From Dokdonella sp. (lineage in GTDB: Bacteria > Pseudomonadota > Gammaproteobacteria > Xanthomonadales > Rhodanobacteraceae): a stretch of 64,000 nucleotides of DNA. The DNA lies in the NCBI RefSeq assembly GCF_019634845.1, contig NZ_JAHCAQ010000003.1, forward strand, positions 186,001-250,000. The letters are read 5' to 3'. The notes under the pieces were generated by a model, which was not told the DNA's origin, made no database searches, and saw nothing but the letters and a program-made list of their open reading frames with translations. Below, piece by piece: positions 55,108 through 63,579 of the stretch. The first letter of the stretch is position 1. Every line of letters begins with the position of its first letter. Position numbers and translations under genes: made by a program.

Positions 55108-55623
55108 CTAGTGGGCGATGCCGAGCATCTGGCGCACGCGGGGTTCGGTGCCCGTCATGCCGGCGGCGCGACCCAGATCGAGCGCCGCCTGCGGCGCCAT
55201 GCCGTCGAAGTCGGCCTGCTCGAGCGCGAGCAGGCCACCGACGCGATTGCCGCTCGCACAATGCACGAGCACGCCGGCGTGCCGCGGCTGCAAGGCGTCG
55301 TGCAGGCGCTGCGCGTTGGCGACGGTGACGCCGTCGGCGCCGGCCACCGGGATCTCGAGATACTCCATGCCGGCCGCACGCACCTCGGCGGCCTCGTCAC
55401 GTCCTGCAAGCTCCTGCGCCGGGCGCAGGTTGATCACGGTGCGCACACCGCGCGCGCGGATCGCCGCCCAGTCCGTTGGCGCCGGTTGGCCGGCCGTGAA
55501 CAAACCCGGCAACGGCTGCTGCAACTTCAGCTCACTGCGGGTGGTGCTGGCCGGCGCATGGGCGCAGCCGGCGAGCGCGAGCAACGCCGCGCACAGCGCG
55601 ATATTGGCGAGCCGCCTGCTCAT
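55108..55623 (-). CDS. Lipoprotein with DUF442-like cysteine phosphatase/sulfurtransferase fold
   Basis: 171 aa; the ATG overlaps the stop of the AhpD-like gene by 4 bp. A lipoprotein signal ends at LLALAGC, lipidated Cys20. The domain LFTAGQPAPTDWAAIRARGVRTVINLRPAQE at about 41-71 and the active-site loop VLVHCASGNRVGG (Cys122) match DUF442, a protein-tyrosine-phosphatase-like fold that is fused to the persulfide dioxygenase in Blh proteins of Xylella and Agrobacterium. A periplasmic persulfide- or thiol-transfer role fits the operon, but phosphatase activity is equally possible. Confidence 0.75.
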   Translation of the reverse strand: MSRRLANIALCAALLALAGCAHAPASTTRSELKLQQPLPGLFTAGQPAPTDWAAIRARGVRTVINLRPAQELAGRDEAAEVRAAGMEYLEIPVAGADGVTVANAQRLHDALQPRHAGVLVHCASGNRVGGLLALEQADFDGMAPQAALDLGRAAGMTGTEPRVRQMLGIAH

Positions 55624-55982
55624 GGCGTCGCTCCGGCCGCCGCGCCGAGCTCGTCGAAGGCCCGCAGTGCCTGCGCCGCGTACAGCACCGACGGACCGGC
55701 GCCCATGTACACCGCCATCGACAGCGTCTCGAGGATATCCTCGCGGCTGGCGCCGGCCTTGATCGCAGCCTTGACGTGGAAGCCGATGCAGCCGTCGCAG
55801 CGGATCGCCACGGCGATCGCGGTGGCGATCAGCTCCTTGGTGCGTACGTCGAGCGAACCTGGCTTGAGCGCCGCGCTGGCCAGCGCCGAGAACGCGCGCA
55901 TCGGATCGGCGGCATCGGTGCGCAGCCGATCGAGGTCGGCGTTGAGCGATTGCAGCATCGCGGGATAGGACTCGGTACTCAT
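55620..55982 (-). CDS. Carboxymuconolactone decarboxylase-family AhpD-like protein
   Basis: 120 aa. Small helical protein with the redox motif C62-x2-C65-x3-H69 in IRCDGCIGFHVKAAIKAG, the active site of alkylhydroperoxidase AhpD-type members of the CMD family. It probably works as a thiol-dependent peroxide or disulfide reductase in the cytoplasm. Its stop overlaps the start of the DUF442 lipoprotein gene and it begins 9 bp after trxC, so it is deep in the same operon. Confidence 0.9.
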   Translation of the reverse strand: MSTESYPAMLQSLNADLDRLRTDAADPMRAFSALASAALKPGSLDVRTKELIATAIAVAIRCDGCIGFHVKAAIKAGASREDILETLSMAVYMGAGPSVLYAAQALRAFDELGAAAGATP

Positions 55983-55991
55983 GGTGTGCCC

Positions 55992-56438
55992 TCAGTGTGG
56001 AATTCGTTGCCGCACCCAGCGCGCGATGTCGCCCGCCGCCATCGCGCCGGCCTGGCGCGCCAGCTCGCGACCGTGCTGGAACAGGATCAGGGTGGGAATG
56101 CTGCGGATCGCGAAGCGCGCGCCCAGCGCGGGCTGCGCATCGGTATCGACCTTGGCCAGCCGCAACTGCGGCTCGAGCAGCGCCGCAGCCTGTTCGAATT
56201 GCGGCGCCATCGTGCGGCAGGGCCCGCACCAAGGCGCCCAGAAGTCGACCAGCACGGGCAGCTCGGCGCGTTCGACATGGGCGTGGAAGCCGGCTGCGTC
56301 GAGTGCAACCGGATGGGCGGCGAACAGCGTCTGGCCGCACTTGCCACACGCCGGTGCCTCGCCCAGTCGCGCCACCGGCACGCGGTTGAGCGCGTGGCAA
56401 TGCGGACAGGCGACCAGCAGCGATTGCGTCGGGTTCAT
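55992..56438 (-). CDS. trxC: Thioredoxin 2 (TrxC-type, zinc-binding N-terminus)
   Basis: 148 aa. The N-terminal zinc ribbon uses C11/C14 (ACPHC) and C31/C34 (CGKC), followed by the thioredoxin fold with the active site WAPWCGPC (C71/C74) and the cis-Pro in SIPTLIL. TrxC is a cytoplasmic, stress-linked thiol-disulfide reductase. It is 10 bp downstream of the OsmC gene and 9 bp upstream of the AhpD-like gene, in keeping with a thiol-stress operon. Confidence 0.95.
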   Translation of the reverse strand: MNPTQSLLVACPHCHALNRVPVARLGEAPACGKCGQTLFAAHPVALDAAGFHAHVERAELPVLVDFWAPWCGPCRTMAPQFEQAAALLEPQLRLAKVDTDAQPALGARFAIRSIPTLILFQHGRELARQAGAMAAGDIARWVRQRIPH

Positions 56439-56448
56439 CGCGCGATCC

Positions 56449-56916
56449 TCACGCCGCCGCCCCGGGAACATGGGCCACGCCGTCGCCATCGACCACGCGC
56501 ACGTCGACGGCGATGCCCTCACGCACGCTCTGGGTGACGATGCAGAACTGCTCGAACTGCGCCAGCACCCGCTCGAAATGCTCGAGCTGCGCCGCCTTGT
56601 CGGCCAAGGTCAGCGTGACCTGCGCGCGCGCAATGCGCCAGCGCCCTTGCGCGTTGCGCTCCTTGCGCGCGCTGATCTGCGCGCGGATCGGAGCGGGCTC
56701 GTTGTGGAACTTGCGCAACGCGAACACGAGGCTCGCCGCAAGACAGTTGGCCACGCCGGTCAGCAGCAGCGCCGACGGATTGGGACCGCTGCCGCCGCCG
56801 AGCGGCGCCGGCTCGTCGGTATGCAGGCTGGCGAGTCCGCTTTGGCCGAAACTCACCTTGAATGCGTAGGGACCCTCCTGTTCGAGCACCAGCTGGATCT
56901 CGTCGTTGTCGGCCAT
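56449..56916 (-). CDS. OsmC/Ohr-family peroxiredoxin-like protein
   Basis: 155 aa from the ATG at 56916. The OsmC fold is indicated by NPSALLLTGVANCLAASLVFALRK (first conserved Cys, about residue 58) and FEQFCIVTQSVREGI (second Cys, about residue 124). The pair reduces organic hydroperoxides or handles thiols. It belongs to the YhfA-like branch rather than Ohr itself. Upstream, 121 bp separate it from the DUF3365 gene, including a hairpin at 56997-57018. Confidence 0.85.
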   Translation of the reverse strand: MADNDEIQLVLEQEGPYAFKVSFGQSGLASLHTDEPAPLGGGSGPNPSALLLTGVANCLAASLVFALRKFHNEPAPIRAQISARKERNAQGRWRIARAQVTLTLADKAAQLEHFERVLAQFEQFCIVTQSVREGIAVDVRVVDGDGVAHVPGAAA

Positions 56917-56996
56917 CGTCGTGACTCCGTTCGGATCTTGGAAAAATTGCGCCGACCTGCGGCTTTGCAAGACGGCCTGCAGCGGACGCGACACGC

Positions 56997-57018
56997 CGCC
57001 GCGGCAGCGGCCGCGGCG
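56997..57018 (-). terminator. Hairpin in the gap between DUF3365 and OsmC genes
   Basis: CGCCGCGGC (56997-57005) and GCCGCGGCG (57010-57018) form a 9-bp stem with a 4-nt loop, 19 bases after the DUF3365 stop on the minus strand. No T-run follows, so it may attenuate the operon or protect upstream mRNA. The remaining 121-bp gap has a weak TTGCAA-N17-ATTTTT match on the minus strand that could be an internal promoter. Confidence 0.35.
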
Positions 57019-57037
57019 ATTGGTGCGACTTCGGCAG

Positions 57038-57631
57038 TCAGCGGCCGGTCGGTACTTCGACCCACAGCGCACCGCGCAGATCGCCGGCGGAAAAACCGGT
57101 CGCGCCGTCGCCCGGATAGAGCCGCTGCAGCGCGGCGCGGGTGTCGTCAGCGAGCGCCTTGCCATGACAGGCCAGGCACATCGGCTCGACCGGAATGCCG
57201 CGCAGCAGGCGCAGGTCGACGCCCGCCGGCAGATCAGCGTCCTGCACCTGCACGAGGTCGGCGACCGGCGTGCCCGCCGCCACGCGCTGCTCGAACACGG
57301 CCAGCCCCTGCGCCTGCCAGGGCTCGGCCGTATTGGCTGGGCTGCGCTGGCGTCCGGCCACCGGCACGCGACCGATGCGCAGCCGATGTTCGGCAGCCAC
57401 GCGCGCCGCGATGCGCGGCGCCTCGTCGTGACAGAACGTGATCGCACCGACCGTACCACCACGCTCGAGTTGTGCGGCCAGCGCAGCCTTGAGCGACCGG
57501 CTCAGGTCGAGCGCGGCCGCCTGCGCGCGTTGCCGCGGCGTGGTTGCGGCCGCCGCGGTGGCGGCATCGGCCGCCTGCCCCGCCGAGATGCCGGGCAGCA
57601 GGGCCATGAGCAACAGCCAGCGCGTCTTCAT
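57038..57631 (-). CDS. DUF3365 (Tll0287-like) heme-binding periplasmic protein
   Basis: 197 aa with a signal peptide (MKTRWLLLMALLPGISAGQA). The C-terminal half carries a c-type heme motif C152-L-A-C155-H156 in VEPMCLACHGKAL, preceded by FEQRVAAGTPVADLVQVQDADLPAGVDLRLLRGIPV, the DUF3365 (Tll0287) pattern. An N-terminal HDEAPRIAARVAAEH segment contributes FCH at about 67-68. Members are redox or heme sensors; here it may pass electrons or sense redox in the periplasm. The ATG overlaps the RND pump stop by 4 bp. Confidence 0.85.
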   Translation of the reverse strand: MKTRWLLLMALLPGISAGQAADAATAAAATTPRQRAQAAALDLSRSLKAALAAQLERGGTVGAITFCHDEAPRIAARVAAEHRLRIGRVPVAGRQRSPANTAEPWQAQGLAVFEQRVAAGTPVADLVQVQDADLPAGVDLRLLRGIPVEPMCLACHGKALADDTRAALQRLYPGDGATGFSAGDLRGALWVEVPTGR

Positions 57632-60600
57632 GTCGACACCTCCGTCGCCTGCAGTGCCGGGTCGCGGCGCCTGAGGCCATAGTAGAGCAGCGGGATCACC
57701 ACCAGCGTCAGCAACGTGCTGACGAGGATGCCGAAGATGAGCGAAATCGCCAATCCATTGAAGATCGGATCATCGAGGATGAACAGCGCACCGAGCATGG
57801 CCGCCACTCCGGTCAGCACGATCGGCTTGGCGCGCACGGCGCAGGCGTCGATCACGGCCGCCGCCAACGCCACGCCGCGTGCCGTCTCGTGGTTGATGAA
57901 GTCCACCAGCAGGATCGAATTGCGCACGATGATGCCGGCCAGCGCGATCATGCCGATCATGCTCGTGGCCGTGAACTGCGCGTGCAGCAACGCATGGCCC
58001 GGCATCACGCCGATCACGGTGAGCGGGATCGGCGCCATGATCACGAGCGGCACCAGGTAGCTGCGGAACTGCGCCACCACGAGCAGGTAGATCAGGATCA
58101 TGCCGGCGCCGTAGGCAATGCCCATGTCGCGGAATGTCTCGTAGGTGATCTGCCACTCGCCGTCCCACTTGACCGCATAGTGGCTGGTATCGGCAGGTTG
58201 CGCGATGAAGGTCTGGTCGAGCCTCTGCCCGCCCATCGCGCGCTCGCGCAGCGTGCCGACCATCGCGAACATGCCGTACAGCGGGCTGTCGAGCTTGCCG
58301 GCCTCGTCGCCCATCACGTACACCACCGGCAACCCGTCCTTGTGCTGGATCGCGTCGTCCCAGGCGCCGCCCTGCACCGCCACGACTTCCGACAACGGCA
58401 CCAGGCTGCCGCCCGCGCTGCGCACACGCAGGCCGAGCAGGGTCGGCAGCAGCGACTGGTCCTGCGCCGACAGCCGCAGGCGGATCGGCCGCGGATACTT
58501 GGAGGCCTCGTCGTGGATGTAGCTGGCGTCGAAGCCACCGACCGCGAGCGCCAGCGCGTCGACGACACTGGCCTGCGCCACGCCAAGCCGCGCCGCGCGC
58601 ACGCGGTCGAGCGCGATCGTCTCGCGCGGCGCATCGGCGGCCACGCTGGTATCGATGTCGACGATGCCGGTCGTGTGCGCGAAGGCGTCGCTGGCCAGCG
58701 CACGCGCCACGCGGCGCTGGCCGGCGTAGTCGGGGCCATAGACCTCGGCCACGAGCGGGGCCAGCACGGGCGGCCCCGGCGGCACCTCGACCACCTGCAC
58801 CACCGCCTGGTGGCGTGCCCCGATCGCCGCCAGCGCCGGTCGCATCGCGCGCGCGATGTCGTGGCTCTGGCGCCGGCGCAGGTGCTTGTCGACGAGGTTG
58901 ACCTGCAGATCGCCGAGGTTGGCGGCGCTGCGCAGGTAGTACTGGCGCACCAGCCCATTGAAGTTGATCGGCGCCGCCGTGCCAGCATAAGCCTGGTAAT
59001 CGAGCACTTCGGGAATCGTGTCGATCTCGGCGGCCAGTTCCGCCAGCAGCGCGCTGGTCTGCTCGAGCGTGCTGCCCTCGCGCAGGTGCACGACGACCTG
59101 CACCTCGGACTTGTTGTCGAACGGCAGCATCTTGAGCACGACCAGCTCGACCAGCGCGAGCGAGGCGCTGAGCCCGACCAGCAGCGCCATCGCTCCGAAC
59201 AGCAGCCGGCGGTGGCGGGCGGCGCGCGCGCCGTACAGGAACGGCGACATCACGCGCTCGAACAGCCGATGCAGGCGGCCATGCTGCGCCGCCTCGGTCG
59301 CCTCGGCCTGCGCCGCGTGCGCACCATCGCCGTGGCGGCGCAGCAGTTTGAACGACAACCACGGCGTCACCACCAGCGCGATGACGAGCGACAGCAGCAT
59401 GCCGGCCGAGGCATTGATCGGGATCGGCCGCATGTAGGGCCCCATCAGGCCCGACACGAAAGCCATCGGCATCAACGCCGCGATCACCGTGAGGGTGGCC
59501 AGAATGGTCGGCCCGCCGACTTCGTTGACGGCGACGGGGATGAGTTCGAGCAGGCTGCGGCGCTGACCCTCGCGCGCGTCGAGCAGCATGTGGCGATGGA
59601 TGTTCTCGACCACCACCACGGCATCGTCGACGAGGATGCCGATCGAGAAGATCAACGCGAACAGCGACACGCGGTTGAGCGTGAAGCCCATCGCGTGCGA
59701 GGCGAACAGCGTGACCGCGAGCGTGAGCACGACGGCGCTGCCGACCACGATCGCCTCGCGCCAGCCCAGCGCGAACAGCACCAGCAGCACCACCGAGCCG
59801 GTTGCGAACATGAGCTTCTGGATCAGCTTGCGCGCCTTGTCGGTGGCGGTGCGCCCGTAGTCGCGCGTGACCGTGGCGTGCACGCCGCTCGGGATGAGTT
59901 CACCGTGCAACTGCTGCACGCGCTGCTCGACCGCGCGCGTGATGTCGGCGGCATTGCTGCCGGGCTTCTTGGCGATCGCGATCGTCACTGCCGGCGCGGG
60001 ACCGGTCTGCGGCCCGGCGCGCTGTGGCGGCGCGCCGTGCCAGACATAGCTCGTGGCCAGATCGCCGCGCGCCTCGACCGTGGCCACATCGGCCAGCAGC
60101 AGCGGTCGACCGCCATTCATGCCAATGACGAGCGCGGCCACGTCCTCGGCCGAGGCGAGGAAGCGTCCTGCCGTCACCGGCACGGCCCCCGCCGGCGCGA
60201 CACGCTCGCCGGCCTGATGCACGACATTGGCCGCCTGCAGCGCCTGCACGAGATCGCCCGGCGCGAGCTGGTATGCCGCCAGTCGCGCCGGATCGAGCGT
60301 CACCAGCACGCTGCGCTGCGGCGCGCCGATCGTGTAGATGTCGCGCGTGCCGGGGATGCGCTTGAGGTCGCTTTCGAGCGTGTGCGCGACCTCGGCCAAC
60401 CGCGTCGCATCGGTGGCCGCGTCATCGCTCCACAGCGTCAACGCCATCACCGGCACATCGTCGATGCCCTTGGGCTTGACCACCGGCGTGCCGACGCCAA
60501 TGCCGCGTGGCATCCAGTCCTGATTGGAAAACACCTGGTTGTAGAGGCGCACCAGCGCCGGCTGGCGCGCCACGCCGACCTGGTATTCGACCGTGAGCAC

Positions 60601-60903
60601 GGCCATGCCGGGGCGGCTGATCGAATAGACGTGCTTGATGCCCTCGATCTCGGCCAGCTTCTGCTCCAGCGGCGTCGCCACCAACTGCTCGACGTCGCGC
60701 GCGCTGGCGCCATCGAACGGCACCATCACGTTGGCCATCGTCACGTCGATCTGCGGTTCTTCCTCGCGCGGCGTGATGACCACCGCGAGCAGGCCCAGCA
60801 GCAGGCCGGTGATGGCCAGGATCGGCGTCAGCGGATTGTTCTGGAACGCGGCCGCGAGGCGGCCCGACAGTCCCAGCCGCGGGCTGCGCGCCGGCTCAGT
60901 CAT
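57628..60903 (-). CDS. RND-family efflux permease (AcrB/CzcA-superfamily) in the sqr operon
   Basis: 1091 aa. The N-terminus FQNNPLTPILAITGLLLGLLAVVITPREEEPQIDV and then MVPFDGASARDVEQLVATPLEQKLAEIEGIKHVYSIS are diagnostic of RND transporters. Twelve helices with two large periplasmic loops (about 35-345 and 600-880) are visible; SIGILVDDAVVVVENIHRH and the C-terminal GIIVRNSILLVDFI carry the proton-relay regions. The start at 60903 overlaps the adaptor's end by 8 bp. Its substrate is unknown. It is not the classical HAE1 drug or heavy-metal type by obvious sequence, and its place behind sqr suggests export of a sulfur- or thiol-related compound. Confidence 0.93.
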   Translation of the reverse strand: MTEPARSPRLGLSGRLAAAFQNNPLTPILAITGLLLGLLAVVITPREEEPQIDVTMANVMVPFDGASARDVEQLVATPLEQKLAEIEGIKHVYSISRPGMAVLTVEYQVGVARQPALVRLYNQVFSNQDWMPRGIGVGTPVVKPKGIDDVPVMALTLWSDDAATDATRLAEVAHTLESDLKRIPGTRDIYTIGAPQRSVLVTLDPARLAAYQLAPGDLVQALQAANVVHQAGERVAPAGAVPVTAGRFLASAEDVAALVIGMNGGRPLLLADVATVEARGDLATSYVWHGAPPQRAGPQTGPAPAVTIAIAKKPGSNAADITRAVEQRVQQLHGELIPSGVHATVTRDYGRTATDKARKLIQKLMFATGSVVLLVLFALGWREAIVVGSAVVLTLAVTLFASHAMGFTLNRVSLFALIFSIGILVDDAVVVVENIHRHMLLDAREGQRRSLLELIPVAVNEVGGPTILATLTVIAALMPMAFVSGLMGPYMRPIPINASAGMLLSLVIALVVTPWLSFKLLRRHGDGAHAAQAEATEAAQHGRLHRLFERVMSPFLYGARAARHRRLLFGAMALLVGLSASLALVELVVLKMLPFDNKSEVQVVVHLREGSTLEQTSALLAELAAEIDTIPEVLDYQAYAGTAAPINFNGLVRQYYLRSAANLGDLQVNLVDKHLRRRQSHDIARAMRPALAAIGARHQAVVQVVEVPPGPPVLAPLVAEVYGPDYAGQRRVARALASDAFAHTTGIVDIDTSVAADAPRETIALDRVRAARLGVAQASVVDALALAVGGFDASYIHDEASKYPRPIRLRLSAQDQSLLPTLLGLRVRSAGGSLVPLSEVVAVQGGAWDDAIQHKDGLPVVYVMGDEAGKLDSPLYGMFAMVGTLRERAMGGQRLDQTFIAQPADTSHYAVKWDGEWQITYETFRDMGIAYGAGMILIYLLVVAQFRSYLVPLVIMAPIPLTVIGVMPGHALLHAQFTATSMIGMIALAGIIVRNSILLVDFINHETARGVALAAAVIDACAVRAKPIVLTGVAAMLGALFILDDPIFNGLAISLIFGILVSTLLTLVVIPLLYYGLRRRDPALQATEVST

Positions 60904-61987
60904 GTCGCGCACCCATGGCCTGACGTTGCGCGGCCAGCGCCTGGGTGGCGGCCACCGGATCGCTTGCCACCACCTCGCCCGGCGCCAGCCCACTGATCAC
61001 CTCGATCGAGTCGCCCTCGCGCGCGCCAAGGCGCAGCTGGCGCAGCAGCAGGCGCTCACCTTGCCGAACATAGACGCCACTGAGTTCGCCGCGCTGCGCG
61101 ACCGCGCCGAGCGGGATGCGTACCGCCGCCACGCGCGTGGTCGGATCGTCGGCCAGCTCGGTGTCGAACACGATCTTCGCCGTGGTGCCCGGCGCCGGCG
61201 GTGGCGCCAGTGCCGGCAGCACCACGCGCACGTTGACGCTGTGGCTGGCCACGTCGGCAGCCGGAAACACGATGACCTGCGCTGGCGTCACCACGCGCCC
61301 GTCGGGCAACACGACGCTGGCGGCCGGATTGCGACGGATCGCTTCCGCGCGCGTCTGCGGCACCGACACTTCGATGCGCAGCGCATCGGGTGCGTACACG
61401 CTCAGCAGCGGCTGGCCCGGCGCCACCGTTTCGCCCGGCTCGACGTCACGCCGTGCGACGACGCCCGCGAACGGCGCCCGCACCACGGTGTAGCGCGTCT
61501 GCTGCAGCGCCTGCGCCAATTGCGCCTGCGCCGCGCCGCGCGCCGCAACCGCCGTGTCGCGCGCGGCCCGCGCCTGATCGAGCTGGGCCTGCGAGACGTA
61601 GTGGGTCTGGGCGAGTTTCGCGTGACGGGTGTAGTTCTGCTCGGCCTCGACCGCCGCGGCCTCGGCCGCGCGCAACTGCGCACGTGCGGTGTTGGCGCCG
61701 GCGTCCTGCTCGACCGCGCTGATGCGCAGCAGCACCGCATCGGCCGCGACGCGGTCGTTGACGTCGACCTCCACCGCGGTGATGCGTCCAGCCGTCTGCG
61801 CACTGAGATCGGCGCGGCGCACGGCCTCGACCACGCCATCCCAGGCGTGACCCGGCAGGCCCTGCGGCGCCGCCACCGTGAACGTCGCCAGTGGCGGCAG
61901 CGGCGGCGACGTGGTCGCACTCTGGCGGCCGCTGCAAGCGCCCAGCAGCAATGCCGCGAGCACCAGTGCGTGTTTACTTGAATGCAC
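60896..61987 (-). CDS. RND efflux periplasmic adaptor lipoprotein
   Basis: 363 aa from a GTG at 61987 with GGGAG 5-6 bases upstream; GTGs at 61993 and 61999 are in frame alternatives. A lipoprotein signal (ALVLAALLLGAC) gives an acylated Cys near residue 18. The adaptor plan is plain: beta-barrel/lipoyl region AVRRADLSAQTAGRITAVEVDVNDRVAADAVLLRIS at about 60-95, a coiled-coil hairpin at about 95-155 (SQAQLDQARAARDTAVAARGAAQAQLAQALQQ), then RYTVVRAPFAGVVARRDVEPGETV. It joins the RND pump to an outer-membrane channel not encoded here. Its start lies within the end of the DUF2892 gene. Confidence 0.92.
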   Translation of the reverse strand: MHSSKHALVLAALLLGACSGRQSATTSPPLPPLATFTVAAPQGLPGHAWDGVVEAVRRADLSAQTAGRITAVEVDVNDRVAADAVLLRISAVEQDAGANTARAQLRAAEAAAVEAEQNYTRHAKLAQTHYVSQAQLDQARAARDTAVAARGAAQAQLAQALQQTRYTVVRAPFAGVVARRDVEPGETVAPGQPLLSVYAPDALRIEVSVPQTRAEAIRRNPAASVVLPDGRVVTPAQVIVFPAADVASHSVNVRVVLPALAPPPAPGTTAKIVFDTELADDPTTRVAAVRIPLGAVAQRGELSGVYVRQGERLLLRQLRLGAREGDSIEVISGLAPGEVVASDPVAATQALAAQRQAMGARHD

Positions 61988-62180
61988 AGCCACTCCCACT
62001 CACGCCGAGCTTCTTGAACAGCATGGCAGCCGGACAGAAGCCCGTGAAACTCGCCTGCAGCAGGTTGAGGCCGATGAAGGCCGTGAGCAGCAACCAGCCC
62101 GGCGCGACGAAATGGGCCAGGGCCACGCTGACGAGGATCATCACACCCGCAAATGCCATCACCGCACGATCAAGATTCAT
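61974..62180 (-). CDS. Small DUF2892 (YgaP-type) membrane protein
   Basis: 68 aa; ATG at 62180 with GGAG 9-10 bases upstream. Two hydrophobic helices (about 9-27 and 30-46) and the motif PGWLLLTAFIGLNLLQASFTGFCPAAMLFKKLG are the DUF2892 pattern, found alone or fused to rhodanese in YgaP. Such proteins are recurrent neighbours of sulfide-oxidation genes. It lies 43 bp after sqr; its 3' end overlaps the start of the RND adaptor gene by about 14 bp. Confidence 0.9.
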   Translation of the reverse strand: MNLDRAVMAFAGVMILVSVALAHFVAPGWLLLTAFIGLNLLQASFTGFCPAAMLFKKLGVSGSGCAFK

Positions 62181-62223
62181 TGCCAATTCTCCACGTTGCC
62201 GTTGCTCGAATGCGCCCGCCGCA

Positions 62224-63519
62224 TCACTCTGCGCTGGCGCGCCTGACGTCCTTGAGCCGCTCGATGCCGAGCGCCTTGAGGATGTATTTCTCGTAGATCG
62301 GCTCGGAGGTGCCGTGCCGCATCTTGTAGAGGAAGTATTTTTCGAAGCCGACCTTGGCCAGGTGCACCCACTTGCCGATCCGGGTCCAGGTCACGTTGCG
62401 CGGCGGGATCTGCGGCAGCGCCACGAAGGCGGCGCCCGTGTCACCCATGTCGGCCAGGCACACCGCATTCCAGGTGCCTTCGAAATCGGCCGGCTGGCCC
62501 TTGAGCTCGGCCTCGATGTTGCGCACGATCGTGGTCACCATCGACTCGATCATGAAGCCGGTCTTGGGCGCACCGGTCGGAACCGGCGTGGCCTCGACCG
62601 GCGGGATCGCCACGCAGACGCCGGCGGCGAAGATCTTCGGGTACTGCGGGCTGCGCTGGTGCTTGTCGACGAGCACGAAGCCGCGCGGATTGCACAGGCC
62701 TTCGACCGCCGCCACCGCTGGCACGCCCTTGAACGCCGGCAGCAGCATCGCGAACTTGAACGGCAGCGTGTGCGTCTGCACCGGCTGCCCCTTGGCGTCG
62801 TGTTCGACCACGCTCATCTGGCCGGCGTCGACCTGGCTCACCTTGCCGTTGGCGATCCAGCCGATGTGGCGCTGGCGCATCTCGGCTTCCATGAGGCCCT
62901 TGGAATCACCGACGCCACCGAGTCCCATGTGACCGATGTAGGGTTCGCTGGTGACGAAGGTCATCGGCACCTTGTCGCGCAGCTTGCGCTTGCGCAGGTC
63001 GGCGTCGACGATCATCGCGAATTCGTAGGCCGGCCCGAAGCAACTGGCGCCCTGCACCGCACCGATCACCACCGGGCCCGGCGATTGCAGGAACTGCTGA
63101 TAGCGCTGCCAGGCCTGCAGCGCGTGCGGCGCCGTGCAGACCGATTCGGTATGCCCGCCGTCGGGGCCGGCGCCGGGCACTTCCTCGAATGCGAGCCGCG
63201 GGCCGGTGCAGATCACGAGATAGTCGTAGTCGATCGTCTCGCCCGCACCGGTGACGACGCGGTTGGCCTCGGCTTCGATACGGGCGACGCCGCTGCCGAG
63301 GTAGCGGATGCCCTTGCGCGCGACGTGCTCGGCGACCGGCAAGGTGGTGTCCTTTTCCTGGCGCCAGCCGACCGCCAGCCACGGATTGGAAGGCGTGAAG
63401 GCGAAGCGCTCGCCCTCACCCACCAGCACGATGGCGTGGCCGTTGCCCAGCGTCTCGCGCAGCTCATAGGCCGCGCTCATGCCACCCAGTCCCGCACCGA
63501 CCACCACGATCGTCGACAT
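62224..63519 (-). CDS. sqr: Sulfide:quinone oxidoreductase
   Basis: 431 aa, ATG after GGGAGG. Membrane-associated flavoprotein that oxidises hydrogen sulfide to polysulfide or persulfide and reduces quinone. The FAD motif is IVVVGAGLGGMSAAYEL at residues 4-20, with DYLVICTGPRLAFEEVPG at about 99-116, YIGHMGLGGVGDSKGLMEAEM at about 200-220 and the ATP/FAD GNPRGFVLVDKHQR plus AAGVCVAIPPVEATPVPTGAPKTG near 300-325. Cysteines in CTAPHA, GASCFGP and AGVC are candidates for the active-site pair. The gene is divergent from an ArsR/BigR-like regulator with a TTGACA/TAATAT promoter, and is first of the downstream operon. Confidence 0.94.
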   Translation of the reverse strand: MSTIVVVGAGLGGMSAAYELRETLGNGHAIVLVGEGERFAFTPSNPWLAVGWRQEKDTTLPVAEHVARKGIRYLGSGVARIEAEANRVVTGAGETIDYDYLVICTGPRLAFEEVPGAGPDGGHTESVCTAPHALQAWQRYQQFLQSPGPVVIGAVQGASCFGPAYEFAMIVDADLRKRKLRDKVPMTFVTSEPYIGHMGLGGVGDSKGLMEAEMRQRHIGWIANGKVSQVDAGQMSVVEHDAKGQPVQTHTLPFKFAMLLPAFKGVPAVAAVEGLCNPRGFVLVDKHQRSPQYPKIFAAGVCVAIPPVEATPVPTGAPKTGFMIESMVTTIVRNIEAELKGQPADFEGTWNAVCLADMGDTGAAFVALPQIPPRNVTWTRIGKWVHLAKVGFEKYFLYKMRHGTSEPIYEKYILKALGIERLKDVRRASAE

Positions 63520-63549
63520 CGCCGCCTCCCGCCGTGCTGTTGATGATTG

Positions 63550-63570
63550 TATATTAGCGGTGGCTTATAT
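63550..63570. promoter_or_regulatory. Candidate BigR/SqrR-type operator between sqr and the ArsR-family regulator
   Basis: An AT-rich imperfect palindrome, TATATTAGC-GGTG-GCTTATAT (63550-63570), covers the -10 region of the sqr promoter. Seven of nine arm positions pair. AT-rich palindromes of this kind are typical targets of BigR/SqrR repressors, and its position would allow repression of sqr and, on the other side, autoregulation of the regulator at 63614. Binding is inferred, not shown. Confidence 0.55.
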
Positions 63571-63579
63571 GCGTGTCAA
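63551..63579 (-). promoter_or_regulatory. Sigma-70 promoter of the sqr operon
   Basis: On the minus strand a perfect -35 TTGACA (63579-63574) and -10 TAATAT (63556-63551) are 17 bp apart. Transcription would begin near 63544, about 25 bases before the sqr ATG. The -10 sits inside the palindrome described above. It should drive the long minus-strand operon ending near 53966. Confidence 0.75.

Noticed and set aside
57889-60996. 1035-codon plus-strand frame opposite the RND pump
   Set aside because: His/Arg/Asp-rich translation exactly antisense to a recognised RND permease; no ribosome binding site or domain.
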